A stretch of 64,000 bases of DNA from Pseudorhodoplanes sp. (GTDB lineage Bacteria; Pseudomonadota; Alphaproteobacteria; Rhizobiales; Xanthobacteraceae), in NCBI GenBank assembly GCA_022843165.1, contig JALHOD010000005.1:124001-188000 (forward strand), given 5' to 3'. The number at the start of each line of letters is the position of its first letter. Within the stretch, counting starts at the first letter, position 1. A program made the position numbers and the translations under genes. Below are positions 18,584 to 27,306 of this stretch, piece by piece. Under the pieces are notes generated by a model. The model saw only the letters and a program-made list of their open reading frames with translations, was not told the origin of the DNA and did no database searches.

Positions 18584-18901
18584 TCAGCGTTTGCGCGTCG
18601 CGGGGCTGTCCTTGCAGAAGGCGCGATACAGCACGTCGATGAGCTTGCGGGCGGTCGGGTCCGCCAGCCGGTAATGCACGCTGGTGCCCTCGCGGCGCTG
18701 CGCCACCAGGCGCTCGGCGCGGAGCACCGCCAGATGCTGCGAGACCGTGGCCATGCGCAGGCCGGTCAGTTCGGCGATCTGGCCGACCGATTTTTCCCCT
18801 TTTCCCAGGTGGCACAGCACCATCAGCCGGGCCTTGGAGGCCAGCGCCTTGAGCAGGGCGGCCGCCGCCTGGGCGTTATATTCAAACTCTTGAATATTCA
18901 T
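18584..18901 (-). CDS. bigR: ArsR-family sulfide-responsive repressor, BigR/SqrR type
   Basis: The 105-residue winged-helix protein has the ArsR fold (ALASKARLMVLCHLGKGEKSVGQIAELTGLRMATVSQHLAVLRAERLVAQRREGTSVHYRL). It has exactly two cysteines, Cys30 and Cys96, 66 residues apart. As I recall, BigR (Cys42/Cys108) and SqrR (Cys41/Cys107) use a pair with the same spacing to form a di- or tetrasulfide bond with reactive sulfur and release DNA. The divergent neighbours are two YeeE/YedE genes, the standard BigR target. It should repress both itself and the transporters through the repeats at 18878-18913, which overlap its own start codon. Confidence 0.9.
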   Translation of the reverse strand: MNIQEFEYNAQAAAALLKALASKARLMVLCHLGKGEKSVGQIAELTGLRMATVSQHLAVLRAERLVAQRREGTSVHYRLADPTARKLIDVLYRAFCKDSPATRKR

Positions 18902-18913
18902 AACTTTGAATAT
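18878..18913. promoter_or_regulatory. BigR operator: three TTGAATAT half-sites
   Basis: ATATTCAA (18878-18885) and TTGAATAT (18890-18897) form a perfect 8-bp inverted repeat with a 4-base spacer. ATATTCA (18894-18900) and TGAATAT (18907-18913) form a second, overlapping inverted repeat with a 6-base spacer. The array spans the bigR start codon (18899-18901) and lies 48 bases before the first transporter start. AT-rich imperfect palindromes are usual for this regulator group. Binding is inference. Confidence 0.65.
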
Positions 18914-18960
18914 ATAAAAGAATGCGTGGGATCAATCAAGTTCGAACCGGGAGCATTGTC

Positions 18961-19476
18961 ATGTCGATTCTGTCCGCCCGGGTCTGGTCGCCCTATGCCG
19001 CCGGCATTCTGATAGGGCTTCTCCAGATTCCGGCCTTCCTTCTGATGAACACCGCGCTCGGTGCGTCCTCGTCCTTTGTGACGGTGGCGGCGAGCATCGC
19101 ATCCTTCTTCGATCCGGCCGTGAACGCCATTCCGTATTTCAAGGCGCATGTCTCCACCGCCAAGGACTGGTGGCAGGTGGCGCTGGTCGTCGGCGTCGCC
19201 GCCGGCGCCTTCATCTCGGCGAAGATGTCGGGCACCACGCGGCCGGCCATGTCGGAGATGTGGGGCAGGGTGATGGGCATCCATTCATTCCCGCTCCGTC
19301 TCTTGGTCGCCTTCGCCGGCGGCTTCGTGCTGCTGCTGGGCGCCCGCATCGCCAATGGCTGCACCTCCGGGCACGGATTGTCCGGCCTGTCGCAGCTCGC
19401 GGTGTCGTCGCTGATCGCCATGGCGGCCATGTTCGCCAGCGGCATGGCGATCTCCGCTGTCCTCAAACGCGCATAA
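18961..19476 (+). CDS. YeeE/YedE-family sulfur transporter, first half
   Basis: The 171-residue membrane protein has about four hydrophobic segments and the motif GARIANGCTSGHGLSG, whose conserved Cys is needed in thiosulfate/sulfur carriers of the YeeE (TsuA) group. GGGAG 8 bases upstream supports the ATG at 18961. It is followed after 11 bases by a second family member; each holds about half of the long single-chain YeeE fold. With BigR control, transport of a reduced or reactive sulfur species is the likely job; direction and substrate are unknown. Confidence 0.88.
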   Translation: MSILSARVWSPYAAGILIGLLQIPAFLLMNTALGASSSFVTVAASIASFFDPAVNAIPYFKAHVSTAKDWWQVALVVGVAAGAFISAKMSGTTRPAMSEMWGRVMGIHSFPLRLLVAFAGGFVLLLGARIANGCTSGHGLSGLSQLAVSSLIAMAAMFASGMAISAVLKRA

Positions 19477-19487
19477 CGGAGGCTGTC

Positions 19488-20123
19488 ATGTCGGTTTATC
19501 TTGCTGTCGCCATCGGCCTCGCCATGGGCGTGCTGTTCGGCCTCGCGCTGGAAAAGGCCCGCGTCATGGAGCCGGGGTTCCTGATCGGCCAGTTCCAGCT
19601 GACCAACTTCACCATGATCAAGGTGATGCTGTCGGCCATCGCCACCGGACTGGTCATTCTCGCCGTGCTGCACGGTTTTGGTATCGTGCAGCTGAGCGTG
19701 AAGACCGCGCTGGTCGGCCACATGATCGTCGGCGGGCTGCTGCTCGGCGTCGGCATCGTCTTCGCGGGCGCATGCCCGGGCACGGCGATGGCGCAACTCG
19801 GCGCCGGCTACAAGGATGCCTGGGCGGTGATCGCGGGCGGTCTCGCCGGCGGCTACACCTACGGCCTCTACCAGAAGCAGATCGACACCGCGCTCGACTG
19901 GTCGGGCATCGGTCTCGGCAATCTCGGCAAGATGACGCTGGCCGATCTGTTGCCGGGCGGGTTCGTGACGCTGGCGCTGATCTTTGCGGCGCTGATCGTC
20001 GTCGGACTGGTCGCGCTGGAGCGCTGGCGGCCGTGGCGGGTGGAGATGGAGCGGCACGATCCGACCAGCGGTCCCGGCCGCTCGGCGGGCATCGCCCCCC
20101 GCTACGCCGCGCCGGCCGAATAA
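19488..20123 (+). CDS. YeeE/YedE-family sulfur transporter, second half
   Basis: This 211-residue membrane protein has the matching family motif FAGACPGTAMAQLGAG with its conserved Cys, and four to five hydrophobic segments; the last 30 residues are polar and cytoplasmic. CGGAGG 5 bases upstream fixes the ATG. It forms an operon with the preceding gene, and the pair together equals a full YeeE fold. Unlike the Agrobacterium and Xylella bigR operons as I recall them, no sulfur dioxygenase (Blh/ETHE1) gene is present here. Confidence 0.88.
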   Translation: MSVYLAVAIGLAMGVLFGLALEKARVMEPGFLIGQFQLTNFTMIKVMLSAIATGLVILAVLHGFGIVQLSVKTALVGHMIVGGLLLGVGIVFAGACPGTAMAQLGAGYKDAWAVIAGGLAGGYTYGLYQKQIDTALDWSGIGLGNLGKMTLADLLPGGFVTLALIFAALIVVGLVALERWRPWRVEMERHDPTSGPGRSAGIAPRYAAPAE

Positions 20124-20129
20124 CGATCA

Positions 20130-20159
20130 AGGCCCGCTCCGGTTCGCCGGGGCGGGCCT
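20130..20159 (+). terminator. GC-rich hairpin after sulfur-transport operon
   Basis: AGGCCCGC (20130-20137) pairs with GCGGGCCT (20152-20159). Through a T-G wobble, the stem extends to CCGG/CCGG around a TTCG loop, giving about 13 pairs. It begins 6 bases after the second transporter stop. There is no U-tract after it, so it may be a 3'-stabilising or Rho-assisted end and not a classical intrinsic terminator. Confidence 0.55.
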
Positions 20160-20365
20160 GGCCGTCGTAACAGCCTCTTCATATTGCCGAAATCCCGCCC
20201 TTGACGGCGCGATGGGGCTTCGGCCATTGTCCGCCCATGAACGGCCTCAACGCATTTTTCGGCATTTGCCGGGAGATTATTCGCTAGCGCTTCACGCTGG
20301 CTGCGGCCGTCTTTTCTCCCATGAGATAAAGCAACGCCCGGGGCCAGCAGGCGCCGGAGATGCTT

Positions 20366-21730
20366 ATGGACTTGCGGCTCTACGATACGCTGTCGCGCGA
20401 GAAGCGGGTGTTCACCCCGCTCGATCCGAACAACGTGCGCATGTATGTGTGCGGGCCGACGGTCTACGACTTCGCGCATATTGGGAATGCACGACCCGTT
20501 ATCGTGTTCGACGTGCTGTACCGGCTGCTGCGCCACCTTTATGGCGCCGATCATGTCAAATATGTCCGCAACATCACCGACGTGGACGACAAGATCAATG
20601 CGCGCGCGGCCGAGCGCAACATCCCGATCCGCGATCTGACCGAAGAGACCTACAGGAATTTCAAGGAGGACGTCGCGGCGCTCGGCTGCTTAGCCCCCGA
20701 TGTCGAGCCGCGCGCCACCGAGCATATCGCGGAGATGAAGACGCTGATCGAGCGTTTGGTCGCTTCGGGCCATGCCTATGTCGCGGAAGAGCATGTGCTG
20801 TTCAGCGTGCCTTCGATGCCGGACTACGGCCAGCTCTCGAAGCGTCCGCTTGACGAGATGATCGCCGGCGCGCGCGTCGACGTCGCGCCCTACAAGCGGC
20901 ACGATCAGGACTTCGTGCTGTGGAAGCCGAGCAAGGAGAGCGAGCCGGGCTGGCCGTCACCCTGCGGGATTGCAACGCCCGGCCGTCCGGGCTGGCATAT
21001 CGAATGCTCGGCGATGAGCTGGAAGCATCTCGGCGAGACCTTCGACATCCATGGCGGCGGCATCGACCTGGTTTTTCCGCATCACGAGAACGAAATCGCG
21101 CAGTCGCGCTGCGCGTTCCATGCTGGCGTGATGGCGAACTATTGGCTGCATAACGGCTTCCTGCAGGTCGAAGGCGAGAAGATGAGCAAGAGCCTCGGCA
21201 ATTTCGTTACGATCAGGGATGTGTTGAAGGATTGGCCGGGCGAGGTGGCGCGCTTCAACATGCTGCGCACGCATTACCGCCAGCCGATCGACTGGACGGT
21301 GAAGGGATTGGAAGAGAGTTGGAAGACACTGGACGAATTCTACGCGGCAGCGGGTGACGTGGCGGACAAAGGCGTTTCAGGTGAAGTTCTCTGGGCGCTG
21401 ACCGACGATCTCAACACGCCCCAGATGATCGCTGAATTGCACCGCCTGCGCGCCGAGGTCCATTCCGGCGCGGCTGGCGCACCTGAGGCTCTGGCAGGTT
21501 CGCTCCGGTTCCTCGGTTTTCTGCGGGAGACCACGGCGCAATGGGCGGGCCGCCGTCAGGCGGCCAGCAACATTGATGTCTCGAAGGTCGAAGGTCTCAT
21601 TCAAGAGCGCACCGCCGCGCGCAAGGCCAAGAACTGGACCGAATCCGACCGCATCCGCGATGCACTCGCCGCCATGGGCGTGGTGCTGAAGGATTCCAAG
21701 GACGGCACCACCTGGGAGATCGCGCGATGA
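20366..21730 (+). CDS. cysS: Cysteinyl-tRNA synthetase
   Basis: The class I synthetase of about 454 residues charges tRNA-Cys. Visible are the zinc ligand Cys29 (YVCGPTVYD), the HIGH-type motif AHIGNARP (37-44), further zinc-site residues in GWHIECSAM and FPHHENE, the KMSKS loop [11 protein letters not shown] (near 270) and the C-terminal helical domain. Two starts compete: GCCGGAG directly abuts the ATG at 20360, whereas it lies 6 bases before the ATG at 20366, which also gives the usual MxLRLYDT beginning. It is the first gene of a run of five or six coupled genes. Confidence 0.96.
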   Translation: MDLRLYDTLSREKRVFTPLDPNNVRMYVCGPTVYDFAHIGNARPVIVFDVLYRLLRHLYGADHVKYVRNITDVDDKINARAAERNIPIRDLTEETYRNFKEDVAALGCLAPDVEPRATEHIAEMKTLIERLVASGHAYVAEEHVLFSVPSMPDYGQLSKRPLDEMIAGARVDVAPYKRHDQDFVLWKPSKESEPGWPSPCGIATPGRPGWHIECSAMSWKHLGETFDIHGGGIDLVFPHHENEIAQSRCAFHAGVMANYWLHNGFLQVEGEKMSKSLGNFVTIRDVLKDWPGEVARFNMLRTHYRQPIDWTVKGLEESWKTLDEFYAAAGDVADKGVSGEVLWALTDDLNTPQMIAELHRLRAEVHSGAAGAPEALAGSLRFLGFLRETTAQWAGRRQAASNIDVSKVEGLIQERTAARKAKNWTESDRIRDALAAMGVVLKDSKDGTTWEIAR

Positions 21731-22233
21731 TGGCGCGCGCCAATCCCACGCTCGCCATGCGGCCGTTCCTTGCCGCCGACACGCCGCTGCTGGCGGAGAT
21801 TTTCCGCGCCAGCATCGCCGAACTCGGCGCCGAGGACTATTCCGATGCGCAGCTCGATGCCTGGGCTTCGGCGGCCGATGACGAGGCGGAATTCGGCGGC
21901 CGGCTGGGCGGCCAGATCACGCTGATTGCGACCCTGGACGGCTCGGCCATCGGTTTTGCCTCGCTCAAGGGCGCCGATGTCATCGACATGCTCTATGTCC
22001 ACCCGGCGGCGGCGGGGCAGGGTGCCGCCTCCATGCTGCTCGATGCGCTGGAAAAGCTCGCGGGCGCGCGCGGGGCGACAAAGATCAATGCCGAGGCGAG
22101 CGACAGCGCGCAGGATTTCTTTCAGAAGCGCGGCTACGTGCCGATGCAGCGCAATACCGTGTTGCGCGGCGAGGAATGGCTGGCCAACACCAGCATGCAG
22201 AAGCCGCTCGGCGGCAGGCAGGATGCCCGATGA
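21727..22233 (+). CDS. GNAT-family N-acetyltransferase
   Basis: The 168-residue protein has the acetyl-CoA-binding fold: strand beta4 [28 protein letters not shown] (residues 85-112) with the Q/RxxGxG/A-type loop, followed by [17 protein letters not shown] as in the YafP/PhnO-like subgroup. The substrate is not predictable. Its start overlaps the cysS stop (ATGA), and its own stop overlaps the start of the next small gene, so translation is coupled on both sides. Confidence 0.9.
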   Translation: MMARANPTLAMRPFLAADTPLLAEIFRASIAELGAEDYSDAQLDAWASAADDEAEFGGRLGGQITLIATLDGSAIGFASLKGADVIDMLYVHPAAAGQGAASMLLDALEKLAGARGATKINAEASDSAQDFFQKRGYVPMQRNTVLRGEEWLANTSMQKPLGGRQDAR

Positions 22234-22316
22234 ACTTGCAGAAGCATCATATCGTGGTCGCGGCCATCGCGATCGTCGTCGCCATCGCGCTGGCGTCGAA
22301 CTATTATCTGTGGTGA
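22230..22316 (+). CDS. 28-residue single-pass membrane protein
   Basis: An ATG at 22230 overlaps the GNAT stop (ATGA). The frame codes [20 protein letters not shown] then LASNYYLW and stops at 22316. It is one uninterrupted hydrophobic helix of about 17 residues with a basic/polar start and an aromatic end, the make-up of a small inner-membrane protein. It is too short for most gene finders. The tight overlap upstream and the next small gene 7 bases downstream argue that it is translated. Function unknown. Confidence 0.65.
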   Translation: MNLQKHHIVVAAIAIVVAIALASNYYLW

Positions 22317-22323
22317 GGACACC

Positions 22324-22437
22324 ATGAAACGCCCCGACACGCCTTTCCCCCGCCACTGGCTGTATTACATCGCGCTCAAGCTGGTGATCATCGCCGTGGC
22401 GGTGGCGATTGTGCTGAAACTGTACGGCTTCTGGTGA
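22324..22437 (+). CDS. 37-residue single-pass membrane protein
   Basis: An ATG at 22324 opens a 37-codon frame coding MKRPDTPFPRHWLYYIALKL and then a hydrophobic helix ending in KLYGFW. GAGG lies 3-6 bases upstream. It ends 3 bases before the cimA start. Topology is likely N-in, with a Lys/Arg/Pro/Trp/Tyr interface segment and one membrane span. It follows another tiny membrane gene in the same operon, and the two share an aromatic Trp-stop end. Function unknown. Confidence 0.68.
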   Translation: MKRPDTPFPRHWLYYIALKLVIIAVAVAIVLKLYGFW

Positions 22438-22440
22438 TCC

Positions 22441-24048
22441 ATGGTTCGTAACTTGGCTCGTGAGCGGCTTTATCTGTTCGACACCACCCTGCGCGACGGC
22501 GCGCAGATGAACGGCGTCGACTTCACGCTGCACGACAAGCTCGTGGTCGCAAAACTGCTGGACGATCTCGGCCTCGACTATGTCGAGGGCGGCTATCCCG
22601 GCGCCAATCCGACCGACAGCCAGCTGTTCGGCGAAGACCGCAAGCTCGACGCCACCTTCACGGCGTTCGGCATGACGCGGCGGCCCGGCCGCTCCACCTC
22701 CAATGACCCCGGCCTCGCAGCATTGCTGGAGGCGAAGGCCGACGCGATCTGCTTTGTCGCCAAGTCCTGGGATTATCACGTGCGGGTCGCGCTGGAGACG
22801 ACCGACGAGGAAAATCTCGCCTCCATCCGCGACAGCGTGACAGCGGCGAAGGACAAGGGCCGCGAGGTGCTGGTCGATTGCGAGCATTTCTTCGACGGCT
22901 ACAAGGCCAATCCGGATTACGCGCTCAGCTGCGCGAAATCCGCCTATGACTCCGGCGCACGCTGGGTGGTCCTCTGCGACACCAATGGCGGCACGCTGCC
23001 GCATGAGATCGAGCAGATTGTCGGCGCGGTGGTGAAGCAGATCCCGGGCGATCACGTCGGCATCCACGCCCATAACGATACCGAGCAGGCGGTGGCGAAT
23101 TCGCTCGCCGCCGTGCGCGCCGGCGCGCGCCAGATCCAGGGCACGCTGAACGGCATCGGCGAGCGCTGCGGCAATGCCAATCTGGTCTCGATCATCCCCA
23201 CACTGAAGCTGAAAAAAGAGTTCGCCGACAGGTTCGAGATCAATGTCTCGGACGATCAGTTGAAAAGCCTCGCCGCCGCCTCGCGCAAGCTCGACGACAT
23301 GCTCAACCGCGCGCCCAATCGCCATGCGCCCTATGTCGGCGATAGCGCCTTCGCCACCAAGGCCGGCATCCATGCCTCCGCGATCCTGAAGGACCCCGCG
23401 ACCTACGAGCACGTGCTGCCGGACAGCGTCGGCAATCATCGCCGGCTGATGATTTCGGACCAGGGTGGACGCTCCAATGTGCTCTCGGAGCTCGAGCGCA
23501 TCGGCATCCAGGTCGACAGGGCCGATGCCCGTGTCGCGCGGTTGCTCGACGAGGTGAAGGAGCGCGAGGCGCTGGGATTTGCCTATGAGGCCGCCGATGC
23601 CTCGTTCGAATTGCTGGCGCGGCGCGTGCTCGGCAAAGTGCCGGCCTATTTCGATGTCGAGCAGTTCGACGTCAATGTCGAGCAGCGCTACAACGCGGTC
23701 GGCAAGCGCATCACCGTGGCGATGGCGGTGGTGAAGGTGAAGGTCGGCAACGAGACGCTGATTTCGGCCGGGGAGGGCAACGGCCCGGTCAATGCGCTCG
23801 ACGTCGCCCTGCGCAAGGATCTCGGCAAGTACCAGAAATATATCGACGGGCTGAAGCTCGTCGATTACCGCGTGCGCATCCTCAATGCCGGCACCGAGGC
23901 GGTCACCCGCGTGCTGATCGAGAGCGAGGATGAGAACGGCGAGCGCTGGACCACCATTGGCGTGTCGCCGAACATCATCGATGCCTCGTTTCAGGCGCTG
24001 ATGGATTCGGTCGTCTACAAGCTGGTGAAGTCGGGCGCGCCGGCATGA
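22441..24048 (+). CDS. cimA: (R)-citramalate synthase, CimA/LeuA-like type
   Basis: The 535-residue enzyme condenses acetyl-CoA with pyruvate to (R)-citramalate, a threonine-independent entry to isoleucine. The HMGL-like TIM barrel begins RLYLFDTTLRDGAQMNGVDFTL (the metal-binding Asp and Arg) and has VGIHAHNDTEQAVANSLAAV with the metal-ligand His pair and LNGIGERCGNANL. A LeuA-type regulatory domain fills the last 150 residues. The opening motif (AQMNGVDF in place of the SPG seen in LeuA) matches the citramalate group more than isopropylmalate synthase. It is coupled downstream to the VOC gene by an ATGA overlap. Confidence 0.9.
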   Translation: MVRNLARERLYLFDTTLRDGAQMNGVDFTLHDKLVVAKLLDDLGLDYVEGGYPGANPTDSQLFGEDRKLDATFTAFGMTRRPGRSTSNDPGLAALLEAKADAICFVAKSWDYHVRVALETTDEENLASIRDSVTAAKDKGREVLVDCEHFFDGYKANPDYALSCAKSAYDSGARWVVLCDTNGGTLPHEIEQIVGAVVKQIPGDHVGIHAHNDTEQAVANSLAAVRAGARQIQGTLNGIGERCGNANLVSIIPTLKLKKEFADRFEINVSDDQLKSLAAASRKLDDMLNRAPNRHAPYVGDSAFATKAGIHASAILKDPATYEHVLPDSVGNHRRLMISDQGGRSNVLSELERIGIQVDRADARVARLLDEVKEREALGFAYEAADASFELLARRVLGKVPAYFDVEQFDVNVEQRYNAVGKRITVAMAVVKVKVGNETLISAGEGNGPVNALDVALRKDLGKYQKYIDGLKLVDYRVRILNAGTEAVTRVLIESEDENGERWTTIGVSPNIIDASFQALMDSVVYKLVKSGAPA

Positions 24049-24419
24049 TCGACCACGTTTCGGTGCCGGTCAGCGAGCTGGAGCGGTCGACGGCATTCTA
24101 CGAAGCCGTTCTTGGCGCCCTCGGCTATGAAAAGCTCGAAACGCGTCCCGCGACCATCGCCTTCGGCCGGAAATATTCCGAATTCTGGATCAACCATCGT
24201 CCCTGGATGAAGCCGGTCGAGGACGATTCCGGCATGCACATCGCGCTGCGCGCCTCGTCGCCGGAGATGGTCGATGCCTTTCATGCGGCGGCGCTGACTG
24301 CGGGCGGCTCCTCCGACGGCGAACCCGGCCTGCGACCGCAACACGGCGAGGGATATTACGCCGCCTTCATCCGCGATCCGGACGGCAACCGCATCGAGGC
24401 GGTGACGTTTGTGAAGTGA
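24045..24419 (+). CDS. VOC-family (glyoxalase-like) protein
   Basis: The 124-residue single VOC domain begins MIDHVSVPVSELERSTAFYEAVLGALGY and ends YYAAFIRDPDGNRIEAVTFVK, with His4 and the terminal Glu as likely metal ligands. Family members include lyases, isomerases and metal-free binding proteins; the reaction is unknown. Its ATG overlaps the cimA stop, so it is the last gene of the cysS-cimA operon. Confidence 0.87.
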   Translation: MIDHVSVPVSELERSTAFYEAVLGALGYEKLETRPATIAFGRKYSEFWINHRPWMKPVEDDSGMHIALRASSPEMVDAFHAAALTAGGSSDGEPGLRPQHGEGYYAAFIRDPDGNRIEAVTFVK

Positions 24420-24423
24420 CGGC

Positions 24424-25029
24424 CTAAAGCCGCTCCGCCGTTCCGGCTTCCATCATCTTCTCGGTTTCCGAGAGTGTGAGCGCGGCCTTTTTCAGCATCG
24501 GCAGGATGTCGTCCACGCGGTCGGCGCAGAGCAGGTTGATGTTGCCTGCGGTGTGGATGAAATCGAGGCTCTTCATGTGATCGAGCAGGACCCGCAGCGG
24601 ATCCCAGAAACCGCCGATATTGGCGAGCAGGATCGGCTTGCGATGGCGGCCGAGCTGCGCCCAGGTCAGTTGTTCGACCAGTTCCTCCAGGGTGCCGATG
24701 CCGCCCGGCAAGGCCACAAAGGCATCCGAGCGTTCGAACATGATGCGTTTGCGCTCGTGCATGTCATGGGTGACGATCAATTCCTGGCCGTCGGCGAAGG
24801 GCCGCTCGATGCCGGTGAGGAATTCAGGAATCACGCCGGTGACTTGCCCGTCCTTGGCCAGTACGGCCGCGGCGACAGCGCCCATCAGGCCGACCGATCC
24901 CCCGCCGAAGACCAGCCGGACATCGTTCTCGGCCATGATGGTGCCGAAGGCATGGGCCGCCTCCACAAAGCGAGGATCGTTGCCGGGGCCGGAACCGCAA
25001 TAGACGCAGATATTTCGAATCGTGGTCAT
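24424..25029 (-). CDS. LOG-family nucleotide phosphoribohydrolase
   Basis: The 201-residue Rossmann-like protein has the LOG signature: ICVYCGSGPGNDP at the start, LVFGGGSVGLMGAVA, HERKRIMFERSDAFVALPGGIGTLEELVEQLTWAQLG with the PGGxGTxxE motif, and KPILLANIGGFWDPL. These enzymes release free bases from nucleoside 5'-monophosphates (TIGR00730 family; cytokinin-activating in plants). In bacteria without cytokinin synthesis they may act on AMP or similar. It stands alone, convergent with the VOC gene. Confidence 0.92.
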   Translation of the reverse strand: MTTIRNICVYCGSGPGNDPRFVEAAHAFGTIMAENDVRLVFGGGSVGLMGAVAAAVLAKDGQVTGVIPEFLTGIERPFADGQELIVTHDMHERKRIMFERSDAFVALPGGIGTLEELVEQLTWAQLGRHRKPILLANIGGFWDPLRVLLDHMKSLDFIHTAGNINLLCADRVDDILPMLKKAALTLSETEKMMEAGTAERL

Positions 25030-25223
25030 GATCCTGACTGTGGCATTGGAGGCAAAAGGACGTCAAAGGCGGGGCCGCAATTGATGTAGGGCGGCAATGC
25101 GCCTATTCCAAGAACGGAATTTGACTGCGTTTTTTGGCTTCGCCGGTGCCGGACCCCGCCCGGCGGCCTATATGAACGCGGTTGCCCCAGCCAGCCCTGA
25201 TGCCAGCCGCCGGTAATTGACGC

Positions 25224-27221
25224 ATGAAAGATCGCCCAGCCTCCGGCACCGCCCGGGACCAGACCAGCGCCCGCGCGCCCGTGCGCAGCGGAGCGCTGTT
25301 CAAGACCTTGCTGCATCTGTGGCCTTATATCTGGCCGGCCGACCGGGCCGATCTGAAGCGGCGCGTCGTCTATGCGATGGCGCTGCTGCTGCTGGCCAAG
25401 CTCGCGACCGTCGCGGTGCCCTTCACCTACAAATGGGCCGTGGACGCGCTGAGCGGGCAGGCGCCGGCGCCGGCCGGCGGATCGTCGTGGCTCGATCACT
25501 GGCTGACCTGGGTGATCGCCGCGCCCATCGCCATGACGCTGGCCTATGGCGGCATGCGCATCCTGATGGCGGCGCTGACGCAATTGCGCGACGGCATCTT
25601 CGCCAAGGTCGCCATGCATGCGGTGCGGCGTCTCGCCATCCTCACCTTCGAGCACATGCACAAGCTGTCGCTGCGCTTTCATCTGGAGCGCAAGACCGGC
25701 GGCCTGACGCGGGTGCTGGAGCGCGGCCGCAACGGCATCGAAGTGATCGTGCGGATGGTCATCCTGCAACTGATGCCGACCATCGTCGAGCTGGCGCTCA
25801 TTGTCGGCGTTCTGCTCTGGCAATTCGATTGGCGCTATGTGGCGGTCGTCATCGTCACGGTCGCGGCCTATATGTGGTACACTTATATCGCCACCGAATG
25901 GCGCATCGCCATCCGCCGCAGGATGAACGACAGCGACACCGACGCCAATACCAAGGCGATCGACTCGCTGCTCAATTACGAGACCGTCAAGTATTTCGTC
26001 GCCGAGGAGCGAGAGGCGCGCCGCTATGACCGCTCGATGGCGCGCTACGAGGACGCCAGCGTGCAGGCTTATACCTCGCTGGCCTGGCTGAATGCGGGAC
26101 AGGCGCTGATCTTCACGCTCGGTCTCGCCGCCACCATGGTGATGTGCGCCTATGGCGTCAGGAACGGCACCAACACGGTCGGCGATTTTGTCATGATCAA
26201 CGCGATGATGATCCAGCTCTACGTGCCGCTGAATTTCATGGGCATGGTCTATCGCGAGATCAAGCAGGCGGTGACCGATATCGAGACCATGTTCTCCATT
26301 CTTGCCCGCGACCCGGAGATCGTGGACCGGCCGGATGCCAGGCCGCTCGCGATTTCGGCCGGCGACATCCGCTTCGAGAATGTGACCTTCGCCTACGATG
26401 CGGCGCGGCCGATCCTGAAGGGCATCAGCTTCCAGGTGCCTGCCGGAAAGACGGTGGCGATTGTCGGTCCCTCCGGCGCCGGCAAGTCCACGATCTCGCG
26501 TCTGCTGTTCCGTTTCTACGAGGTGACCGGCGGGCGCATCACCATCGACGGACAGGATATCCGCGACGTGACCCAGACGTCGCTGCGCTCCGCCATCGGC
26601 ATGGTGCCGCAGGACACCGTGCTGTTCAACGACACCATCCGCTACAACATCCGCTACGGCCGCTGGGAAGCGACCGACGCCGAAGTGGAAGAGGCGGCGC
26701 GGCTGGCTCAGATCGACGCCTTCATCCGGCTGTCGCCGAAGGGCTATGAGACCGAAGTCGGCGAGCGCGGCCTGAAATTGTCGGGCGGCGAGAAGCAGCG
26801 CGTCGCCATCGCGCGCACCATCCTGAAGGCGCCGCCGATCCTGCTGCTGGACGAAGCCACCTCGGCGCTCGACAGCCACACCGAGAAGGAAATCCAGGAT
26901 GCGCTGGAGCGGGTCTCGCGCAACCGCACAACGCTGGTGATCGCGCACCGGCTCTCCACCATTGTCGGCGCCGACGAGATCATCGTGCTCGACAAGGGCG
27001 AGATGGCCGAGCGCGGGACGCATGCGCAATTGCTGGCGCAGAACGGTCTTTATGCCAGCATGTGGAATCGCCAGCGCGAGGCCGAGGAGGCGCGCGAGAA
27101 ACTGGCGCTGGCGGGTGAGGGGGACGCCGCGCCCAACCGCAAGCCGCCGCTGGTCGAGGACGAGATTTCCGCCGCCGCCGATGCGCCGCGCCCGGTCGCA
27201 CCGGTCGATGCCGCTGGGTGA
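25224..27221 (+). CDS. atm1: Atm1-like ABC exporter (ABCB, fused permease-ATPase)
   Basis: The 665-residue half-transporter has six membrane helices (about residues 50-340), then a nucleotide-binding domain with Walker A GPSGAGKST (near 414), signature LSGGEKQR (near 518), Walker B ILLLDEATSALD (near 540) and the H-loop IAHRLST. The segment SLLNYETVKYF is characteristic of Atm1/ABCB7/HMT1 proteins, which export glutathione-derived persulfides or metal-thiol conjugates. It works as a homodimer in the inner membrane. The C-terminal 60 residues are low complexity. The gene lies about 195 bases from the divergent LOG gene. Confidence 0.93.
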   Translation: MKDRPASGTARDQTSARAPVRSGALFKTLLHLWPYIWPADRADLKRRVVYAMALLLLAKLATVAVPFTYKWAVDALSGQAPAPAGGSSWLDHWLTWVIAAPIAMTLAYGGMRILMAALTQLRDGIFAKVAMHAVRRLAILTFEHMHKLSLRFHLERKTGGLTRVLERGRNGIEVIVRMVILQLMPTIVELALIVGVLLWQFDWRYVAVVIVTVAAYMWYTYIATEWRIAIRRRMNDSDTDANTKAIDSLLNYETVKYFVAEEREARRYDRSMARYEDASVQAYTSLAWLNAGQALIFTLGLAATMVMCAYGVRNGTNTVGDFVMINAMMIQLYVPLNFMGMVYREIKQAVTDIETMFSILARDPEIVDRPDARPLAISAGDIRFENVTFAYDAARPILKGISFQVPAGKTVAIVGPSGAGKSTISRLLFRFYEVTGGRITIDGQDIRDVTQTSLRSAIGMVPQDTVLFNDTIRYNIRYGRWEATDAEVEEAARLAQIDAFIRLSPKGYETEVGERGLKLSGGEKQRVAIARTILKAPPILLLDEATSALDSHTEKEIQDALERVSRNRTTLVIAHRLSTIVGADEIIVLDKGEMAERGTHAQLLAQNGLYASMWNRQREAEEAREKLALAGEGDAAPNRKPPLVEDEISAAADAPRPVAPVDAAG

Positions 27222-27306
27222 CATATGCGGGCTAATCCGACAGAAATGCAGCTTGCCGCGTTGCGCGCGGTAAGGCACTAGAACGCCACGAAACAGAGCC
27301 ACAACC

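Noticed and set aside
20130-20159. Reading the hairpin as a classical intrinsic terminator
   Set aside because: It has a strong stem but no U-run, so I list it only as a terminator-like hairpin at lower confidence.
21601-23439. 612-codon minus-strand frame spanning cysS end, GNAT and cimA
   Set aside because: It runs through several independent plus-strand genes, which no real gene would do without disturbing them.
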